Positions 10,031 to 20,619 are shown, counted from the first letter of the stretch. The stretch: DNA of 64,000 nt from Yersinia artesiana (GCF_902726545.1 NZ_CACVAD010000002.1:35452-99451); one strand, 5' to 3'. The notes: a model not told the origin generated them from the letters alone. A program made the numbers and translations.

Positions 10031-10357
10031 ATGAAAAAAGTCCTTTTTATCATCGCCGCAGTCATGGGATTAAGTGCTTGTGCCCCACAAACTCCCGTCC
10101 AGCCGGAAGACAGCAAACTTAAGCAAGCATACAGCGCTTGTATCAATGCCAGCGAAGGTCAACCAGAAAGGCTGATCCCTTGCAAAGCGGTGCTCAACGT
10201 CTTGAAACAAGAGAAAGCGCATCAAGCCTTTACCGACAAAGAAACAGTACGAGTGTTGGATTACCAGCGTTGTATTGATGCGGCCCACACTGGCAATGGT
10301 CAGGCCTATGACGCGCAGTGCGGCAAACTTTGGCAAGAAATTCGCAACAATAATTGA
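10031..10357 (+). CDS. chiQ: ChiQ, small chitosugar-induced lipoprotein
   Basis: This 108-aa protein has a lipoprotein signal peptide and lipobox (LSACAPQ, Cys17), followed by a short soluble domain with four further cysteines. It matches YbfN/ChiQ, the second gene of the chiPQ operon. Its function is not established; an outer-membrane accessory role in chitosugar uptake is inferred from operon membership. A GGAGTGCCACC ribosome-binding region precedes the ATG. Confidence 0.9.
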   Translation: MKKVLFIIAAVMGLSACAPQTPVQPEDSKLKQAYSACINASEGQPERLIPCKAVLNVLKQEKAHQAFTDKETVRVLDYQRCIDAAHTGNGQAYDAQCGKLWQEIRNNN

Positions 10358-10464
10358 TTTAACGATAATTTATTTAACAACAATTGATCTAACAATAATT
10401 CTGTCAGCGGCAATACTTCAGTAGCGACTTTGGCAGCGGTTATTCATTATGGATGAGGTTAGTG

Positions 10465-13140
10465 ATGAACAAATTCAGATTAAATGCGCTAGCGGTGATC
10501 ACCGCAACCTTTGGCTTGATGGGCGCTGCCCATGCAGATGCCACCAACCAACAGATTGTTGATCAACTCAGCGCTTTGAAAGTTAACTACAAAGTGTTGG
10601 ATAACCGCGCTGCTGAAAATGGCGTAGATTGTGCCAGGTTGGGAGCTGACTGGGCATCATGTAATAAAGTATTGATTACTCTGACCAATACCGGGGATGA
10701 GATCAAAGGCCAGGACTGGGCCATTTACTTCCATAGTATTCGTCAAATTCTCACCGTAGATAATGATCAGTTTAAAATTACTCACCTGACGGGTGATCTA
10801 CATAAAATTGAACCTACCGCCAAATTTACTGGTTTCCCTGCTAATCAGGCGGTTGAAATCCCGATCACCGGCGAATACTGGCAGTTATTTGCCACCGACT
10901 TTATGCCGCGCTGGTATGCCACTTCGGGTGATGCAAAACCAAAAGTTCTGAAAAGTACTGATACTGAAGATATTAATGAATATCTGACTCAGTTTACGGG
11001 CGATCAGTGGAAACGTACTAAGGACGACAATAACGTATTAATGACGCCGGAATCTCGCTTCGTCAAAAATGAGGCGGTAAAAACACTGGCGGCGGCTAAC
11101 CTGCGCGGGCAGATTATTCCGACACCAATGGAAGTGAAGGTTCATCAACAAGATGCTGACTTGAGCCAAGGTGTGGCGCTTGACCTGAGCACTTTATCCA
11201 AACCGGCTGCCGAGGCGGCGCAGCAGCGCTTTGAATTACTTGGCTTGAAGTTGGCTCCAACGGGGTTCCCGATTAAAACCTTAATTCAGCCGTCTGCCTT
11301 CAAAGGTGACTTAGCCGTCTCAGGGGCATATGAGCTGAAAATCGGTGAAAAGGGCGCGCAAGTCATTGGTTTTGACCCGGCAGGTGTGTTTTACGGCCTG
11401 CAATCTATTCTTTCTTTAGTCCCGACTGATGGCAGCCAGAAGATTGCGACATTGGATGCCAAAGATGCGCCACGCTTTGAATACCGTGGTGTTTTTCTGG
11501 ATGTCGGGCGTAACTTCAAAACTAAAGATGCAGTATTGCGTTTGCTCGATCAGATGGCCGCTTACAAACTGAACAAATTCCACTTCCATCTGAGTGATGA
11601 TGAAGGCTGGCGTATTGAAATCCCCGGCCTGCCAGAACTGACCGATGTGGGCAGCAAACGTTGCCACGATTTAACGGAAAATACCTGCTTACTGCCACAA
11701 TTAGGTTCTGGCCCGGATAGCACTAATTTGGGTTCCGGTCACTTTACCCGTGATGATTACATCGACATTTTGAAGTACGCCAAAGCCCGCCAAATTGAGG
11801 TCATTCCTGAGATTGATATGCCCGCCCACGCGCGTGCGGCGGTGGTCTCGATGGAAGCTCGTTACAATAATTTGATGAAGCAGGGTAAGGAAAAAGAAGC
11901 CAACGAGTTCCGCCTGGTTGACCCGACAGATGATTCCAACACCACTTCTGTTCAGTTCTATGAGCGCAAAAGTTATCTCAACCCGTGTCTGGATTCGTCT
12001 AAACGTTTTGTCGACAAAGTGATCGGCGAAATGGCTCAAATGCACAAAGAGGCGGGTATGCCGCTGAACACTTGGCATTTTGGCGGTGACGAGGCGAAAA
12101 ATATTCGTCTGGGGGCGGGCTTCCAGGACAAAAATGGCACGATTGAGCCGGGTAAAGGCATTATTGATAAGAGTGTTGAAGATAAGCCGTGGGCCAAATC
12201 ACAAGTTTGCCAGGATATGGTCAAGCAAGGAAAAATTCAGGATGTTGAGCACCTTTCCAGCCACTTTGCTATTGAAGTCAGCAAACTGGTGAATGCTCAT
12301 GGCATTGAAAAAATGCAAGCCTGGCAAGACGGTCTTAAAGATGCCAAGTCGTCGAAAGACTTCGCCACCAAACGGGTGGGCGTTAACTTCTGGGATACCC
12401 TCTATTGGGGCGGAGCCGATTCAATCAATGATTGGGCCAATAAAGGCTATGAAGTGGTCGCGTCGAATCCGGATTATGTCTATTTCGACATGCCATATGA
12501 AGTTAACCCAAATGAGCGCGGTTATTACTGGGCCACTCGCTTCAGCGACGAAGCTAAAGTCTTTAGTTTCGCGCCGGATAACATGCCACAAAATGCGGAA
12601 ACATCAGTCGACCGTGACGGTAATCATTTCAGTGCTAAAAGTGATAAACCCTGGCCGGGTGTGCACGGTATTTCCGGTCAATCGTGGAATGAAACAGTGC
12701 GCACTGATGAGCAGATGGAATACATGATTTTCCCTCGTGTATTACCACTGGCCGAACGTGCCTGGCATCGTGCGTCTTGGGAGCAGGATTATAAAGCCGG
12801 TCGCGAATACAAAGGTGGTGAAACGCACATGGTTGACACCAAGGCGTTGAGTACCGATTGGCAGCGTTTTGCCAACATCATGGGGCAACGCGAATTAGCA
12901 AAACTGGATAAAGCCGGGGTGTCTTACCGCTTACCGATTCCGGGAGCCCGCGTTGTCGCAGGGGTGCTGGAAGCTAACATCTCCTTGCCGGGGCTGATAA
13001 TTGAGTATTCCACCGATGGTGGTAAGCAATGGCAGAAATATGATGCCAAAACACAACCTAAAGTTAGTGGTGATGTGTTGATTCGTTCCACCAGCCCGGA
13101 TGGCAAACGTAGTAGTCGTGCGGAGCCGGTTAAAGTCTGA
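10465..13140 (+). CDS. chb: Chitobiase, beta-N-acetylhexosaminidase (GH20)
   Basis: The enzyme cleaves chitobiose and short chitin oligomers to GlcNAc. It begins [12 protein letters not shown] with a signal peptide ending near AAHADA, so it is periplasmic or outer-membrane associated. The order is an N-terminal carbohydrate-binding-like domain (CHB_HEX), a GH20 small domain, the GH20 catalytic barrel and a C-terminal Ig-like domain. The catalytic pair is Asp542-Glu543 in HFGGDEAKN, next to NPDYVYFD. It closely resembles the Serratia marcescens enzyme (885 aa; 891 aa here). An ATG at 10453 is in frame, but GGATGAGG spans it and serves the ATG at 10465. E. coli lacks this gene beside chiPQ. Confidence 0.95.
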   Translation: MNKFRLNALAVITATFGLMGAAHADATNQQIVDQLSALKVNYKVLDNRAAENGVDCARLGADWASCNKVLITLTNTGDEIKGQDWAIYFHSIRQILTVDNDQFKITHLTGDLHKIEPTAKFTGFPANQAVEIPITGEYWQLFATDFMPRWYATSGDAKPKVLKSTDTEDINEYLTQFTGDQWKRTKDDNNVLMTPESRFVKNEAVKTLAAANLRGQIIPTPMEVKVHQQDADLSQGVALDLSTLSKPAAEAAQQRFELLGLKLAPTGFPIKTLIQPSAFKGDLAVSGAYELKIGEKGAQVIGFDPAGVFYGLQSILSLVPTDGSQKIATLDAKDAPRFEYRGVFLDVGRNFKTKDAVLRLLDQMAAYKLNKFHFHLSDDEGWRIEIPGLPELTDVGSKRCHDLTENTCLLPQLGSGPDSTNLGSGHFTRDDYIDILKYAKARQIEVIPEIDMPAHARAAVVSMEARYNNLMKQGKEKEANEFRLVDPTDDSNTTSVQFYERKSYLNPCLDSSKRFVDKVIGEMAQMHKEAGMPLNTWHFGGDEAKNIRLGAGFQDKNGTIEPGKGIIDKSVEDKPWAKSQVCQDMVKQGKIQDVEHLSSHFAIEVSKLVNAHGIEKMQAWQDGLKDAKSSKDFATKRVGVNFWDTLYWGGADSINDWANKGYEVVASNPDYVYFDMPYEVNPNERGYYWATRFSDEAKVFSFAPDNMPQNAETSVDRDGNHFSAKSDKPWPGVHGISGQSWNETVRTDEQMEYMIFPRVLPLAERAWHRASWEQDYKAGREYKGGETHMVDTKALSTDWQRFANIMGQRELAKLDKAGVSYRLPIPGARVVAGVLEANISLPGLIIEYSTDGGKQWQKYDAKTQPKVSGDVLIRSTSPDGKRSSRAEPVKV

Positions 13141-13230
13141 TTATTGCTGTCAAAGTGCTGTGTCTGATGTTATCTCCTGTTTGCTGAGGTTTAGGTAAAC
13201 AACATTAAGTGAAGTTGAGTTGATGGTTTT

Positions 13231-13256
13231 CCCCCGGCAAGTCCGGGGTTTTTTTT
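13231..13256 (+). terminator. Rho-independent terminator after chitobiase
   Basis: Stem CCCCGG / CCGGGG with loop CAAGT is followed by eight T. Confidence 0.88.
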
Positions 13257-13425
13257 GCTTTGAATTTATGCAGGTATTTGAATTTATGCTGGTAGTAATA
13301 GGGTATAAATAAGAATGACCACCTAACTTGGCGCTCGGATTACTGAGCGGGAAAGGCGGCCATCTTGCAGGTTGTTTATTTCAGCAGCGCTTAAAATCTT
13401 TATAAGTCAACGCGATAAAACTAAA

Positions 13426-13872
13426 TTATCTTTTATCGTGCGCAGATTCATTTTCACGGCAATCGCCGCTTTCACAGTGGCCGTACAGATACAGACTGTG
13501 ATTGGTCAGCTTGATGCCATGTTGTTTAGCAATTTCACGTTGAAGCGATTCAATGGATTCATTACTAAATTCGATCACTTTGCCGCAATCCAGACAAATC
13601 AGGTGATCGTGATGATGTTGCTGCGTCAGCTCAAAGACTGATTTGCCGCCTTCGAAATTATGGCGGGTAACAATACCGGCATCATCAAACTGGTTCAGCA
13701 CACGGTAAACCGTCGCCAGGCCAATTTCTTCACCGATATCGATCAGCTTTTTATAAAGATCTTCCGCGCTGACGTGATGGCACGCCGGATCTTGCAACAC
13801 TTCCAGAATCTTAAGCCGGGGCAGTGTTACTTTAAGGCCTGCGTTTTTTAAGGCTTTGTTGTTGTCAGTCAT
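13426..13872 (-). CDS. fur: Fur, ferric uptake regulator
   Basis: Fur is a global iron-responsive repressor, 148 aa as in E. coli. An N-terminal winged helix (KVTLPRLKILEVL, YRVLNQFDDAGIV) precedes the dimerisation and metal domain. Visible metal ligands are HHHDH (about 87-91), the CLDCGK zinc cysteines and a C-terminal CESGDC. The start ATG at 13870-13872 follows CAGGACTG. A strong promoter lies at 13957-13985. I did not find a short overlapping leader frame like E. coli uof. Confidence 0.98.
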   Translation of the reverse strand: MTDNNKALKNAGLKVTLPRLKILEVLQDPACHHVSAEDLYKKLIDIGEEIGLATVYRVLNQFDDAGIVTRHNFEGGKSVFELTQQHHHDHLICLDCGKVIEFSNESIESLQREIAKQHGIKLTNHSLYLYGHCESGDCRENESAHDKR

Positions 13873-14240
13873 GCGGATTCAGTCCTGTTACTATCGATTC
13901 AAATTAAGGCTGTTCAGCCTATGACATCCGTGGCGCAATATTCTCAATTGCGTCTCATTATAGAACTGCTAGCCCCAAATGAAAACCGTGGTTGTTAACA
14001 AAGATATAATTGCACACTTTGCCCGATTAATCATGCAATGTATTGATGAATGGGATTACTGCATCATTTAAGTATATGACTGCAAAATATAAGGTTACAA
14101 ATTTGTAGCGGAATATTTTCATTTTGCACGGAGGAAGATGCGGATCTGTGGGCGGCTTAACAGAGTATGGCTGCAGGCGAGAAAGTAACGGAAACGCGTG
14201 GCAATATTAAATTTTACCCTCGCGTTTCCGGCACGACAAA
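13873..14240. other. fur-fldA intergenic region
   Basis: These 368 bp contain the fur promoter, a short AGGCTGAACAGCCT hairpin in the fur leader and a GCAAT-N7-ATTGC inverted repeat just after the -10. On the fldA side there is a 10-bp inverted repeat, CGGAAACGCG / CGCGTTTCCG (14189-14198 / 14221-14230), which may end fldA transcription although it lacks a T run. No gene was seen. Confidence 0.6.
13957..13985 (-). promoter_or_regulatory. Predicted sigma-70 promoter of fur
   Basis: On the minus strand a perfect -10 TATAAT (13957-13962) lies 17 bp from a TTTTCA -35 (13980-13985). The leader to the fur ATG would be about 78 nt. Confidence 0.65.
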
Positions 14241-14768
14241 TTAACCGGTAATTTCTGCCAGACTCAGTTCTTCGCTGATCTGTTTTACCCAAGCTTCAAC
14301 GCGCTCATTTGTCAATTCTGGCTGGCGATCTTCATCTATCGCTAAACCAATAAAGTGATCGTCATCCGCCAGGCCTTTGGACGCTTCAAAGTGGTAACCC
14401 GCTGTTGGCCAGTGACCGACAATAGCAGCACCGCGTGGTTCGATGATATCGCGCACCGTTCCCATCGCATCACAGAAATATTCTGCGTAATCTTCCTGAT
14501 CGCCACAGCCAAATATAGCCACCAGCTTGCCGTTGAAATCAATCTCTTCCAGTGTCGGGAAGAAATCATCCCAATCGCACTGCGCTTCACCGTAATACCA
14601 GGTTGGGATACCGAGCAGCAGGATATCGAAGCCTTCTAAATCTTCTTTACTGCTTTTGGCAATGTCGTGAACCTCAGCAACATCTTTGCCCAGTTGCTTT
14701 TGGATCATCTTGGCAATGTTTTCGGTATTGCCAGTATCGCTGCCAAAGAAAATGCCTACAGTTGCCAT
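14241..14768 (-). CDS. fldA: FldA, flavodoxin 1
   Basis: FldA is an FMN-binding electron carrier of 175 aa. The N-terminal FMN phosphate loop GIFFGSDTGNTENIAK (about 5-20) and the flavin-stacking segments (PTWYYGEAQCDWDD, FGCGDQEDYAEYFCDA) are clear. It serves reductive activation of radical-SAM enzymes and others, receiving electrons from ferredoxin/flavodoxin reductase. It lies upstream of fur on the same strand, as in E. coli, where read-through into fur occurs. Confidence 0.98.
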   Translation of the reverse strand: MATVGIFFGSDTGNTENIAKMIQKQLGKDVAEVHDIAKSSKEDLEGFDILLLGIPTWYYGEAQCDWDDFFPTLEEIDFNGKLVAIFGCGDQEDYAEYFCDAMGTVRDIIEPRGAAIVGHWPTAGYHFEASKGLADDDHFIGLAIDEDRQPELTNERVEAWVKQISEELSLAEITG

Positions 14769-14916
14769 ATAACTTAATACCTTTTAAATTCAAATTGTTA
14801 TGCAAATCACTGAGCGCCAGACCCAATAATATAACACATGTATAGGCCGATATAATGCCAGAAAACCTCGTCCGGCCGATATCAAGATTATGCGATATTA
14901 AATTTTTGTGAGTGGC

Positions 14917-14943
14917 TCAACCTTATAACCTCATTGCCGATAA
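14917..14943 (+). promoter_or_regulatory. Sigma-28 (FliA) promoter of the chemoreceptor gene
   Basis: TCAA (14917-14920), 15 bp, then GCCGATAA (14936-14943) matches the FliA consensus TAAA-N15-GCCGATAA with one mismatch. It lies 48 bp before the receptor ATG, so the receptor should be co-expressed with flagella. Confidence 0.82.
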
Positions 14944-14990
14944 CAGCGGTGTAACCGAATGGTTGCAATTTGCAGTGAAGGAGAACAAAC

Positions 14991-16649
14991 ATGCAGTTTT
15001 TAAGAAATATTTCTATCAGAGCCGCGCTGCTTTGGGTGCTTGGGGCATTTTGCCTGCTATGGGGCGGTGTATCTGGTTATACGTTGCTATCGCTGAATCA
15101 ACTGACTCAATCGTCTAATGCTAATAGTGTGTTGGTTGAAAACATGAATTTGGTCAATCAGGGGACGGATCAATATTTTCGGATGGTGACACGTCTGGCT
15201 CGTTCAGTCGATTACCGTCAGAGCGGCAATATTGCGGATGCAGATAAGGAACTTAAATCATCCAGTGCAGCACTTGAAAATCTGAAACAGAAGTTGGCAC
15301 AGTTTAAAGCCATCGACCATGCACAGATTGATCCCGCGTTGGTCAATGGGGTGATTGATGGATGGAGCGGATTAATTGATCAAGGTGTTACGCCGCTGTA
15401 TCAGGCGGCAATGGCTAATAATAGTGCGGCTTATCAGGATCTAGCGAAAAAGACGGTGCCAGCATTGAGTCGCCAATATGGCTCTGTTGCGGAGAATTTT
15501 AATCAAGCTGCATCCAAGGCCATCGGGGTAGCTAAAGAGCAATTTGCTCACCTGACAAAAGTGAGCAGCATGACATTAATCTCTGCTTTGGTGGCCGGAT
15601 TAGTGATTTTACTGGCAACTGATCGCTACCTGTTGGCTAATCTGGTTCGGCCATTGGATGATATTCGTGCACATTTTCGTGTGATTTCCTCCGGCCAACT
15701 GGGCCAGCCCATTACCGATTTTGGTCGTAATTGTGTTGGGCAATTGTTTCCGTTGCTACGTGATGTGCAAGCCAGTTTGGTCAATACGGTAAAAGCTATC
15801 CGCAGTAGCACTGATGGAATTTATCACGGAGCGGCAGAAATCTCTGCTGGTAATACGGATTTATCATCGCGCACTGAGCAGCAGGCGGCTGCATTGGAAG
15901 AGACGGCTGCCAGTATGGAGCAGTTAACAGCCACGGTAAAACACAATGCGGATAATGCACATCATGCCAGCCAACTGGCGGCAAATGCTTCTATCACCGC
16001 CAAAAAAGGTGGGGCGCTGGTGGCCGATGTGGTTCATACCATGGATGAGATTTCAGCCAGTTCACGCAAAATAGCCGACATTACAACCGTAATTAATAGT
16101 ATCGCTTTCCAGACCAATATTCTGGCACTGAATGCTGCCGTTGAAGCGGCCAGAGCAGGTGAACAAGGCCGTGGCTTCGCCGTGGTTGCCAGTGAAGTCC
16201 GTAATTTGGCCCAACGCAGCGCTCAAGCGGCAAAAGAGATTGATAGCCTGATAACCGAGTCTGTCAGCAGGGTTAGCAGCGGTTCGGCTTTGGTAGAAAG
16301 TGCCGGAATAACCATGGATGAAATTGTTCGCTCCATCACCAATGTCACCGATTTAATGGGTGAGATAGCATCGGCATCAGATGAGCAAAGCAAAGGCATC
16401 ACTCAGGTCGGGCAGGCGGTGGCTGAAATGGACAGTGTGACTCAGCAAAATGCCGCGCTGGTACAGCAAGCTTCGCGGGCGGCTGCTGCATTAGAAGAAC
16501 AGGCAACTCAGTTAAACCAGGCCGTGGCAGTGTTTAAATTGCAATCAGATGATGCGCGGGTAAAACCGGTAGCCAAACCTCGGGCGACGGTATTAACAGC
16601 AGCGCCTGTTGCCAAGATAGACAACAACGCAAACTGGGAAACTTTCTAA
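14991..16649 (+). CDS. Methyl-accepting chemotaxis protein (Tar/Tsr type)
   Basis: This 552-aa transmembrane chemoreceptor has TM1 at about residues 9-30, a periplasmic four-helix ligand domain at about 31-190, TM2 at about 191-211 and a HAMP domain with conserved [10 protein letters not shown] long signalling coiled coil follows, with the hairpin tip [26 protein letters not shown] in variant form (starting VINSIAFQ). The extreme C-terminus NWETF is the CheR/CheB-docking pentapeptide seen on high-abundance receptors. The ligand cannot be read from sequence. It lies outside any che cluster, between fldA and ybfE. An AAGGAG ribosome-binding site precedes the ATG. Confidence 0.95.
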   Translation: MQFLRNISIRAALLWVLGAFCLLWGGVSGYTLLSLNQLTQSSNANSVLVENMNLVNQGTDQYFRMVTRLARSVDYRQSGNIADADKELKSSSAALENLKQKLAQFKAIDHAQIDPALVNGVIDGWSGLIDQGVTPLYQAAMANNSAAYQDLAKKTVPALSRQYGSVAENFNQAASKAIGVAKEQFAHLTKVSSMTLISALVAGLVILLATDRYLLANLVRPLDDIRAHFRVISSGQLGQPITDFGRNCVGQLFPLLRDVQASLVNTVKAIRSSTDGIYHGAAEISAGNTDLSSRTEQQAAALEETAASMEQLTATVKHNADNAHHASQLAANASITAKKGGALVADVVHTMDEISASSRKIADITTVINSIAFQTNILALNAAVEAARAGEQGRGFAVVASEVRNLAQRSAQAAKEIDSLITESVSRVSSGSALVESAGITMDEIVRSITNVTDLMGEIASASDEQSKGITQVGQAVAEMDSVTQQNAALVQQASRAAAALEEQATQLNQAVAVFKLQSDDARVKPVAKPRATVLTAAPVAKIDNNANWETF

Positions 16650-16668
16650 AACTGGGGGTAGGGATATT

Positions 16669-16696
16669 GGCGTGGCGTAATCACTTACGCCACGCC
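16669..16696. terminator. Convergent hairpin between chemoreceptor gene and ybfE
   Basis: A perfect 12-bp stem, GGCGTGGCGTAA / TTACGCCACGCC, with loop TCAC lies between the two converging genes. Neither strand has a proper T run, so it is a probable but non-canonical bidirectional terminator. Confidence 0.6.
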
Positions 16697-16715
16697 GTCG
16701 TGATAACCGATAGGG

Positions 16716-17003
16716 TCAAAACCCTTCTTGTGAGTGTGCTAATTGAGCCAACAACATCTGTTCAATCAGTTCACTACGGCTGATGTTACGTTGCTCAGCA
16801 AGGCTATTGAGAGCATCGACGGCATCGGCATTAATTTTCAGTTCCACGCGCCGTAAACCACGTACTTTATCGCGCCGTAGTTGATTTCGCTTATTAATTC
16901 TAAGCTGTTCATCACGGGATAATGGGTTTGTTTTCGGGCGCCCCGGACGGCGTTCATCTGCGAACAGATCCAGCGTCGTGCGATCCGTTTGTTCTTTTGC
17001 CAT
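16716..17003 (-). CDS. ybfE: YbfE, LexA-regulated ribbon-helix-helix-like protein
   Basis: This 95-aa basic protein has the ending VELKINADAVDALNSLAEQ with SRSELIEQML, a ribbon-helix-helix type fold; the N-terminal half is rich in Arg/Lys. It matches enterobacterial YbfE, described in E. coli as SOS/LexA-regulated and of unknown role. I could not find a CTGT-N8-ACAG LexA box in the 340 bp upstream; instead a perfect 14-bp palindrome lies 27 bp before the start. Confidence 0.88.
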   Translation of the reverse strand: MAKEQTDRTTLDLFADERRPGRPKTNPLSRDEQLRINKRNQLRRDKVRGLRRVELKINADAVDALNSLAEQRNISRSELIEQMLLAQLAHSQEGF

Positions 17004-17346
17004 AGGTAGCGGTACTACAAGGGATTTACATCAGAAATTTCTGACGATTCGGTTTACACGTTTCAGGCCGATACCTTTCTGACTTGATGCTGCTGATAAC
17101 GCCACAACATCCATTCAGTTGGGTATGAACCAACAGCCTGAATTTGCATTTGCTACCAAACACCGGAGCAAATTTATAGCGCGCCATAATACCCTAGCCA
17201 ACCGAGCAACGACAATGCCTTACTGTGATTAGATTGGGCTAATTCATTCTTTTTTGCACAATTTTTCCACAGGAAATACATTTCTTTTCCCCAGGGTATG
17301 ATTTTTAATCAACATCCATCACGCGTAGTTCGCTTTTTGTTCAGTG
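17004..17346. other. ybfF-ybfE intergenic region
   Basis: This 343-bp region upstream of ybfE holds the perfect palindrome TCAGAAATTTCTGA (17031-17044) and a weaker TTCAGTTGG / CCAA...CTGAA inverted repeat near 17113-17142. No gene or clear terminator for ybfF was seen. Confidence 0.5.
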
Positions 17347-18129
17347 TTATTTTTCGCCAGCGCTATCTTCATCAATAAAGCGGTGAATGGCGCGTAAGAC
17401 AGAATCTGGTTTTTCTGCATGCACCCAGTGACCGGTTCCGGCGACAACATGGGCGCGAGCTTGTGGGAATTGACGGGCAATCTCATCGCGATAGCTGTCT
17501 TGAATATAAGGTGATAATTCACCGCGAATAAACAAAATGGGATGCGGCCAGGGAGGAATAGGTTGCCAGCCGACAATATTTTCGTATTGATCCCACAATG
17601 CCGGCACATTAAACCGCCACTCACCGTTATGGAATGATTTCAATAAGAACTGAATGACACCTTCTTCCTTTATTAACTCGCGCATCAGTTGAGCGGCTTC
17701 CTGGCGTTGAGTCACACCTGCGGCGCTCACTGCATTAATAGCGGTAAAAATACTATCATGACGGCGCACTTGATAATCGATGGGGGCGACATCTATTACT
17801 ATCAGCTTTTCGATGCGGTCGGACGCAATTGCTGTCATGGCCATCGCCACTTTCCCCCCCATGGAATGCCCAATGATAATTGCTTTTTTGATCTCAAGCC
17901 CTTCCATCAGTTCCAGCACATCCTGCGCCATATCAGGATAATTCACCTCAGGTGATCGCGGGGATAAACCGTGATCGCGCAAATCGACCTGAATCACGTC
18001 ATGGTCTTTGTGTAAATCGCGAGCTAATACACCGAGGTTATCAAGGTTACCAAATAACCCATGAATCAAGATGATCGGCAGGGAAGCTGTGGGATAAAGT
18101 GCATTTTGTCGGCGGAAGTTTAATTTCAT
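17347..18129 (-). CDS. ybfF: YbfF, alpha/beta-hydrolase esterase
   Basis: The protein is a serine hydrolase with the nucleophile elbow GHSMGG (Ser about 90), HGLFGNLDN oxyanion segment and a late catalytic His in GTGHWVHAEKP. E. coli YbfF hydrolyses short-chain and palmitoyl-CoA-type esters in vitro; its physiological role is unclear. The frame begins four codons upstream (18141), but the Met at 18129 (MKLNFRRQ) aligns with the E. coli start, giving 260 aa. Neither start has a convincing ribosome-binding site. It is divergent from seqA, as in E. coli. Confidence 0.92.
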   Translation of the reverse strand: MKLNFRRQNALYPTASLPIILIHGLFGNLDNLGVLARDLHKDHDVIQVDLRDHGLSPRSPEVNYPDMAQDVLELMEGLEIKKAIIIGHSMGGKVAMAMTAIASDRIEKLIVIDVAPIDYQVRRHDSIFTAINAVSAAGVTQRQEAAQLMRELIKEEGVIQFLLKSFHNGEWRFNVPALWDQYENIVGWQPIPPWPHPILFIRGELSPYIQDSYRDEIARQFPQARAHVVAGTGHWVHAEKPDSVLRAIHRFIDEDSAGEK

Positions 18130-18333
18130 GGCAAAGTTCATACTGAGAGATATTGTGGTTAGGGTATCATGACTCAGCGAGGCTGTACTGCTTCACGATT
18201 AGGGTTAATGTGGGTTATTTAAGTCGTGGCTAATGTATTGGGCATTTATCGCGGATAAAGGTACTCGTTAGCGCGCTTTGACTTTATAATCCTAAGATAT
18301 GCATAAGAAAGTAGAAAACCGTACTGGATAAAG

Positions 18334-18873
18334 ATGAAAACTATTGAACTCGACGAAGAACTTTATCGCTATATTGCCAGCCATACGCAACACATTGGCG
18401 AAAGCGCGTCCGATATTTTACGACGTATGCTGAAGTTTACGGCCGGTCAGCCGGTAGCGGGCTTATCTACCAATAATGTTGCCGGTCATGATGTCGCCAA
18501 AACAGCGACGGCTCCAGCACCGAAGGATAGGGTTCGCGCGGTACGTGAATTACTGTTATCTGATGAGTATGCTGAGCAAAATCGGGCGGTTAACCGTTTT
18601 ATGTTGGTGCTTTCGACTTTATATACCTTAGATGCTCAGGCATTTGCCGAGGCAACGGAGTCCTTACATGGTCGCACCCGGGTCTATTTTGCCGGTGACC
18701 AACAGACTTTGTTGCAAAACGGGACACACACCAAACCTAAACACGTACCTGGTACGCCATACTGGGTTATTACCAATACTAATACCGAGCGTAAACGCAG
18801 CATGGTGCAACATATCATGCTGGCGATGCAGTTCCCGCCGGATTTGACTGACAAGGTGTGTGGAACTATCTAA
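18334..18873 (+). CDS. seqA: SeqA, negative modulator of replication initiation
   Basis: SeqA binds hemimethylated GATC sites, sequestering oriC after initiation. It has 179 aa. The N-terminal oligomerisation domain MKTIELDEELYRYIASHT and the C-terminal DNA-binding domain with VPGTPYWVITNTNTERK are both clear, with a short linker between (about 45-70). pgm follows 92 bp downstream, forming the conserved seqA-pgm unit. Confidence 0.97.
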   Translation: MKTIELDEELYRYIASHTQHIGESASDILRRMLKFTAGQPVAGLSTNNVAGHDVAKTATAPAPKDRVRAVRELLLSDEYAEQNRAVNRFMLVLSTLYTLDAQAFAEATESLHGRTRVYFAGDQQTLLQNGTHTKPKHVPGTPYWVITNTNTERKRSMVQHIMLAMQFPPDLTDKVCGTI

Positions 18874-18965
18874 TTTCGTTGAAACGATCCCCCAAGAAGT
18901 TGGAGTTGCAGGCCGCGAATACTCCTGCAATTTGCACAATGATGGATAGATAGGGAGTAGTAACT

Positions 18966-20609
18966 GTGGCTAATCACCCTCGTGCCGGGCAAGCGACCCA
19001 GCAAAGCGATTTGATTAATGTTGCTCAGTTGACGTCGCAATATTATGTATTGCAACCTGAAGCTGAAAATCAGGCCCATGCGGTCAAATTTGGGACGTCA
19101 GGCCACCGTGGCAGCTCATTGCGCCACAGTTTTAATGAAGCCCATATTTTGGCAATCGCTCAGGCGATAGCTGAAGTTCGTCACCAGCACGGTATTACTG
19201 GCCCGTGCTATGTGGGTAAAGATACTCATGCGCTGTCAGAGCCAGCCTTTATTTCCGTATTGGAAGTATTGACCGCGAATGGCGTGAATGTGGTGGTGCA
19301 GCAAGATAATGGTTTCACACCGACCCCAGCTATTTCCCACGCGATTTTGTGCTATAACGCGCAAGGCAAAGATCTGGCTGACGGCATTGTTATCACGCCG
19401 TCACACAACCCGCCGGAAGATGGCGGTATCAAGTACAATCCACCGAATGGCGGCCCGGCCGATACCAATCTCACCTCGGTGATTGAAAAACGCGCCAATC
19501 AGTTGCTCAGTCTGAAATTAGAGGGTGTTAAACGCCAGACACTGGATAAAGCCTGGCGTGGTAATCATCTGCGTGAGCAGGATTTGATTCAGCCATACGT
19601 AGAAGGTTTGGTCGATGTAGTTGATATCCCCGCGATTCAAAAGGCCGGTTTGAAATTAGGTGTTGATCCCCTCGGTGGCTCCGGTATTGCCTACTGGCAG
19701 CGGATTGGCGAGCACTATAAGTTAGATCTGACACTGGTTAATGATTCCATTGATCAGACATTCCGCTTTATGCATCTGGATCATGATGGTGTGATCCGTA
19801 TGGATTGTTCATCTGAATGCGCGATGGCGGGTTTGCTGGCTTTGCGTGATAAATTCGATTTGGCCTTCGCCAATGATCCCGATTATGACCGTCACGGCAT
19901 CGTCACACCTGCGGGCTTAATGAACCCTAACCATTATCTTGCGGTATCAATCAATTACCTGTTCCAGCATCGTCCACAATGGGGCGCAGATGTGGCGGTG
20001 GGCAAAACGCTGGTTTCCAGCGCGATGATTGATAGAGTGGTGGCTGATTTGGGCCGTAAGCTGGTGGAAGTACCGGTGGGTTTCAAATGGTTTGTGGATG
20101 GTCTGCACGACGGCAGCTTTGGGTTTGGTGGTGAAGAGAGCGCCGGAGCATCTTTCCTGCGTTTTAACGGCAAGCCTTGGTCGACGGATAAAGACGGCAT
20201 TATCATGTGCTTGTTGGCGGCAGAGATCACCGCGGTTACCGGTAAGAATCCGCAACAGCATTATGACGATTTAGCACGCCGCTTTGGTGCACCAAGCTAT
20301 AACCGTATTCAGGCTCCGGCAACACAGGCACAGAAAAATGCCTTGTCCAAGTTGTCCCCTGAAATGGTGAAAGCCAGTACACTGGCAGGTGACGCTATCA
20401 CCGCGCGTTTAACCGCCGCGCCAGGTAATGGCGCATCCATAGGTGGGTTGAAAGTGATGACGGAAAATGGCTGGTTTGCTGCGCGCCCATCGGGTACCGA
20501 AGACGCCTACAAGATTTACTGTGAAAGCTTCCTTGGCGCAGAGCACCGCGAAAAGATAGAGCAGGAAGCCGTCGATATTGTTAGCGACGTACTGACAGGT
20601 AAGCCGTAG
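18966..20609 (+). CDS. pgm: Pgm, phosphoglucomutase
   Basis: Pgm interconverts glucose-1-P and glucose-6-P, feeding glycogen, trehalose and UDP-glucose synthesis. It has 547 aa with a GTG start preceded by GATAGGGAG. The phosphoserine loop [11 protein letters not shown] (about Ser146), the metal loop DPDYDRHG and the C-terminal phosphate-binding [12 protein letters not shown] are all present. It is co-oriented with seqA. A hairpin without T tail follows at 20620-20645. Confidence 0.97.
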   Translation: MANHPRAGQATQQSDLINVAQLTSQYYVLQPEAENQAHAVKFGTSGHRGSSLRHSFNEAHILAIAQAIAEVRHQHGITGPCYVGKDTHALSEPAFISVLEVLTANGVNVVVQQDNGFTPTPAISHAILCYNAQGKDLADGIVITPSHNPPEDGGIKYNPPNGGPADTNLTSVIEKRANQLLSLKLEGVKRQTLDKAWRGNHLREQDLIQPYVEGLVDVVDIPAIQKAGLKLGVDPLGGSGIAYWQRIGEHYKLDLTLVNDSIDQTFRFMHLDHDGVIRMDCSSECAMAGLLALRDKFDLAFANDPDYDRHGIVTPAGLMNPNHYLAVSINYLFQHRPQWGADVAVGKTLVSSAMIDRVVADLGRKLVEVPVGFKWFVDGLHDGSFGFGGEESAGASFLRFNGKPWSTDKDGIIMCLLAAEITAVTGKNPQQHYDDLARRFGAPSYNRIQAPATQAQKNALSKLSPEMVKASTLAGDAITARLTAAPGNGASIGGLKVMTENGWFAARPSGTEDAYKIYCESFLGAEHREKIEQEAVDIVSDVLTGKP

Positions 20610-20619
20610 TCTCGGGCAA

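Noticed and set aside
13257..13300. Short direct repeat TGAATTTATGC(A/T)GGTA near 13260 and 13279
   Set aside because: Two imperfect 16-bp copies in simple AT-rich sequence; too short and too few to call a repeat array or CRISPR.
13873..13956. uof-like leader ORF upstream of fur
   Set aside because: Only a three-codon ATG-TCA-TAG frame was found in the leader; no coupled upstream frame as in E. coli.
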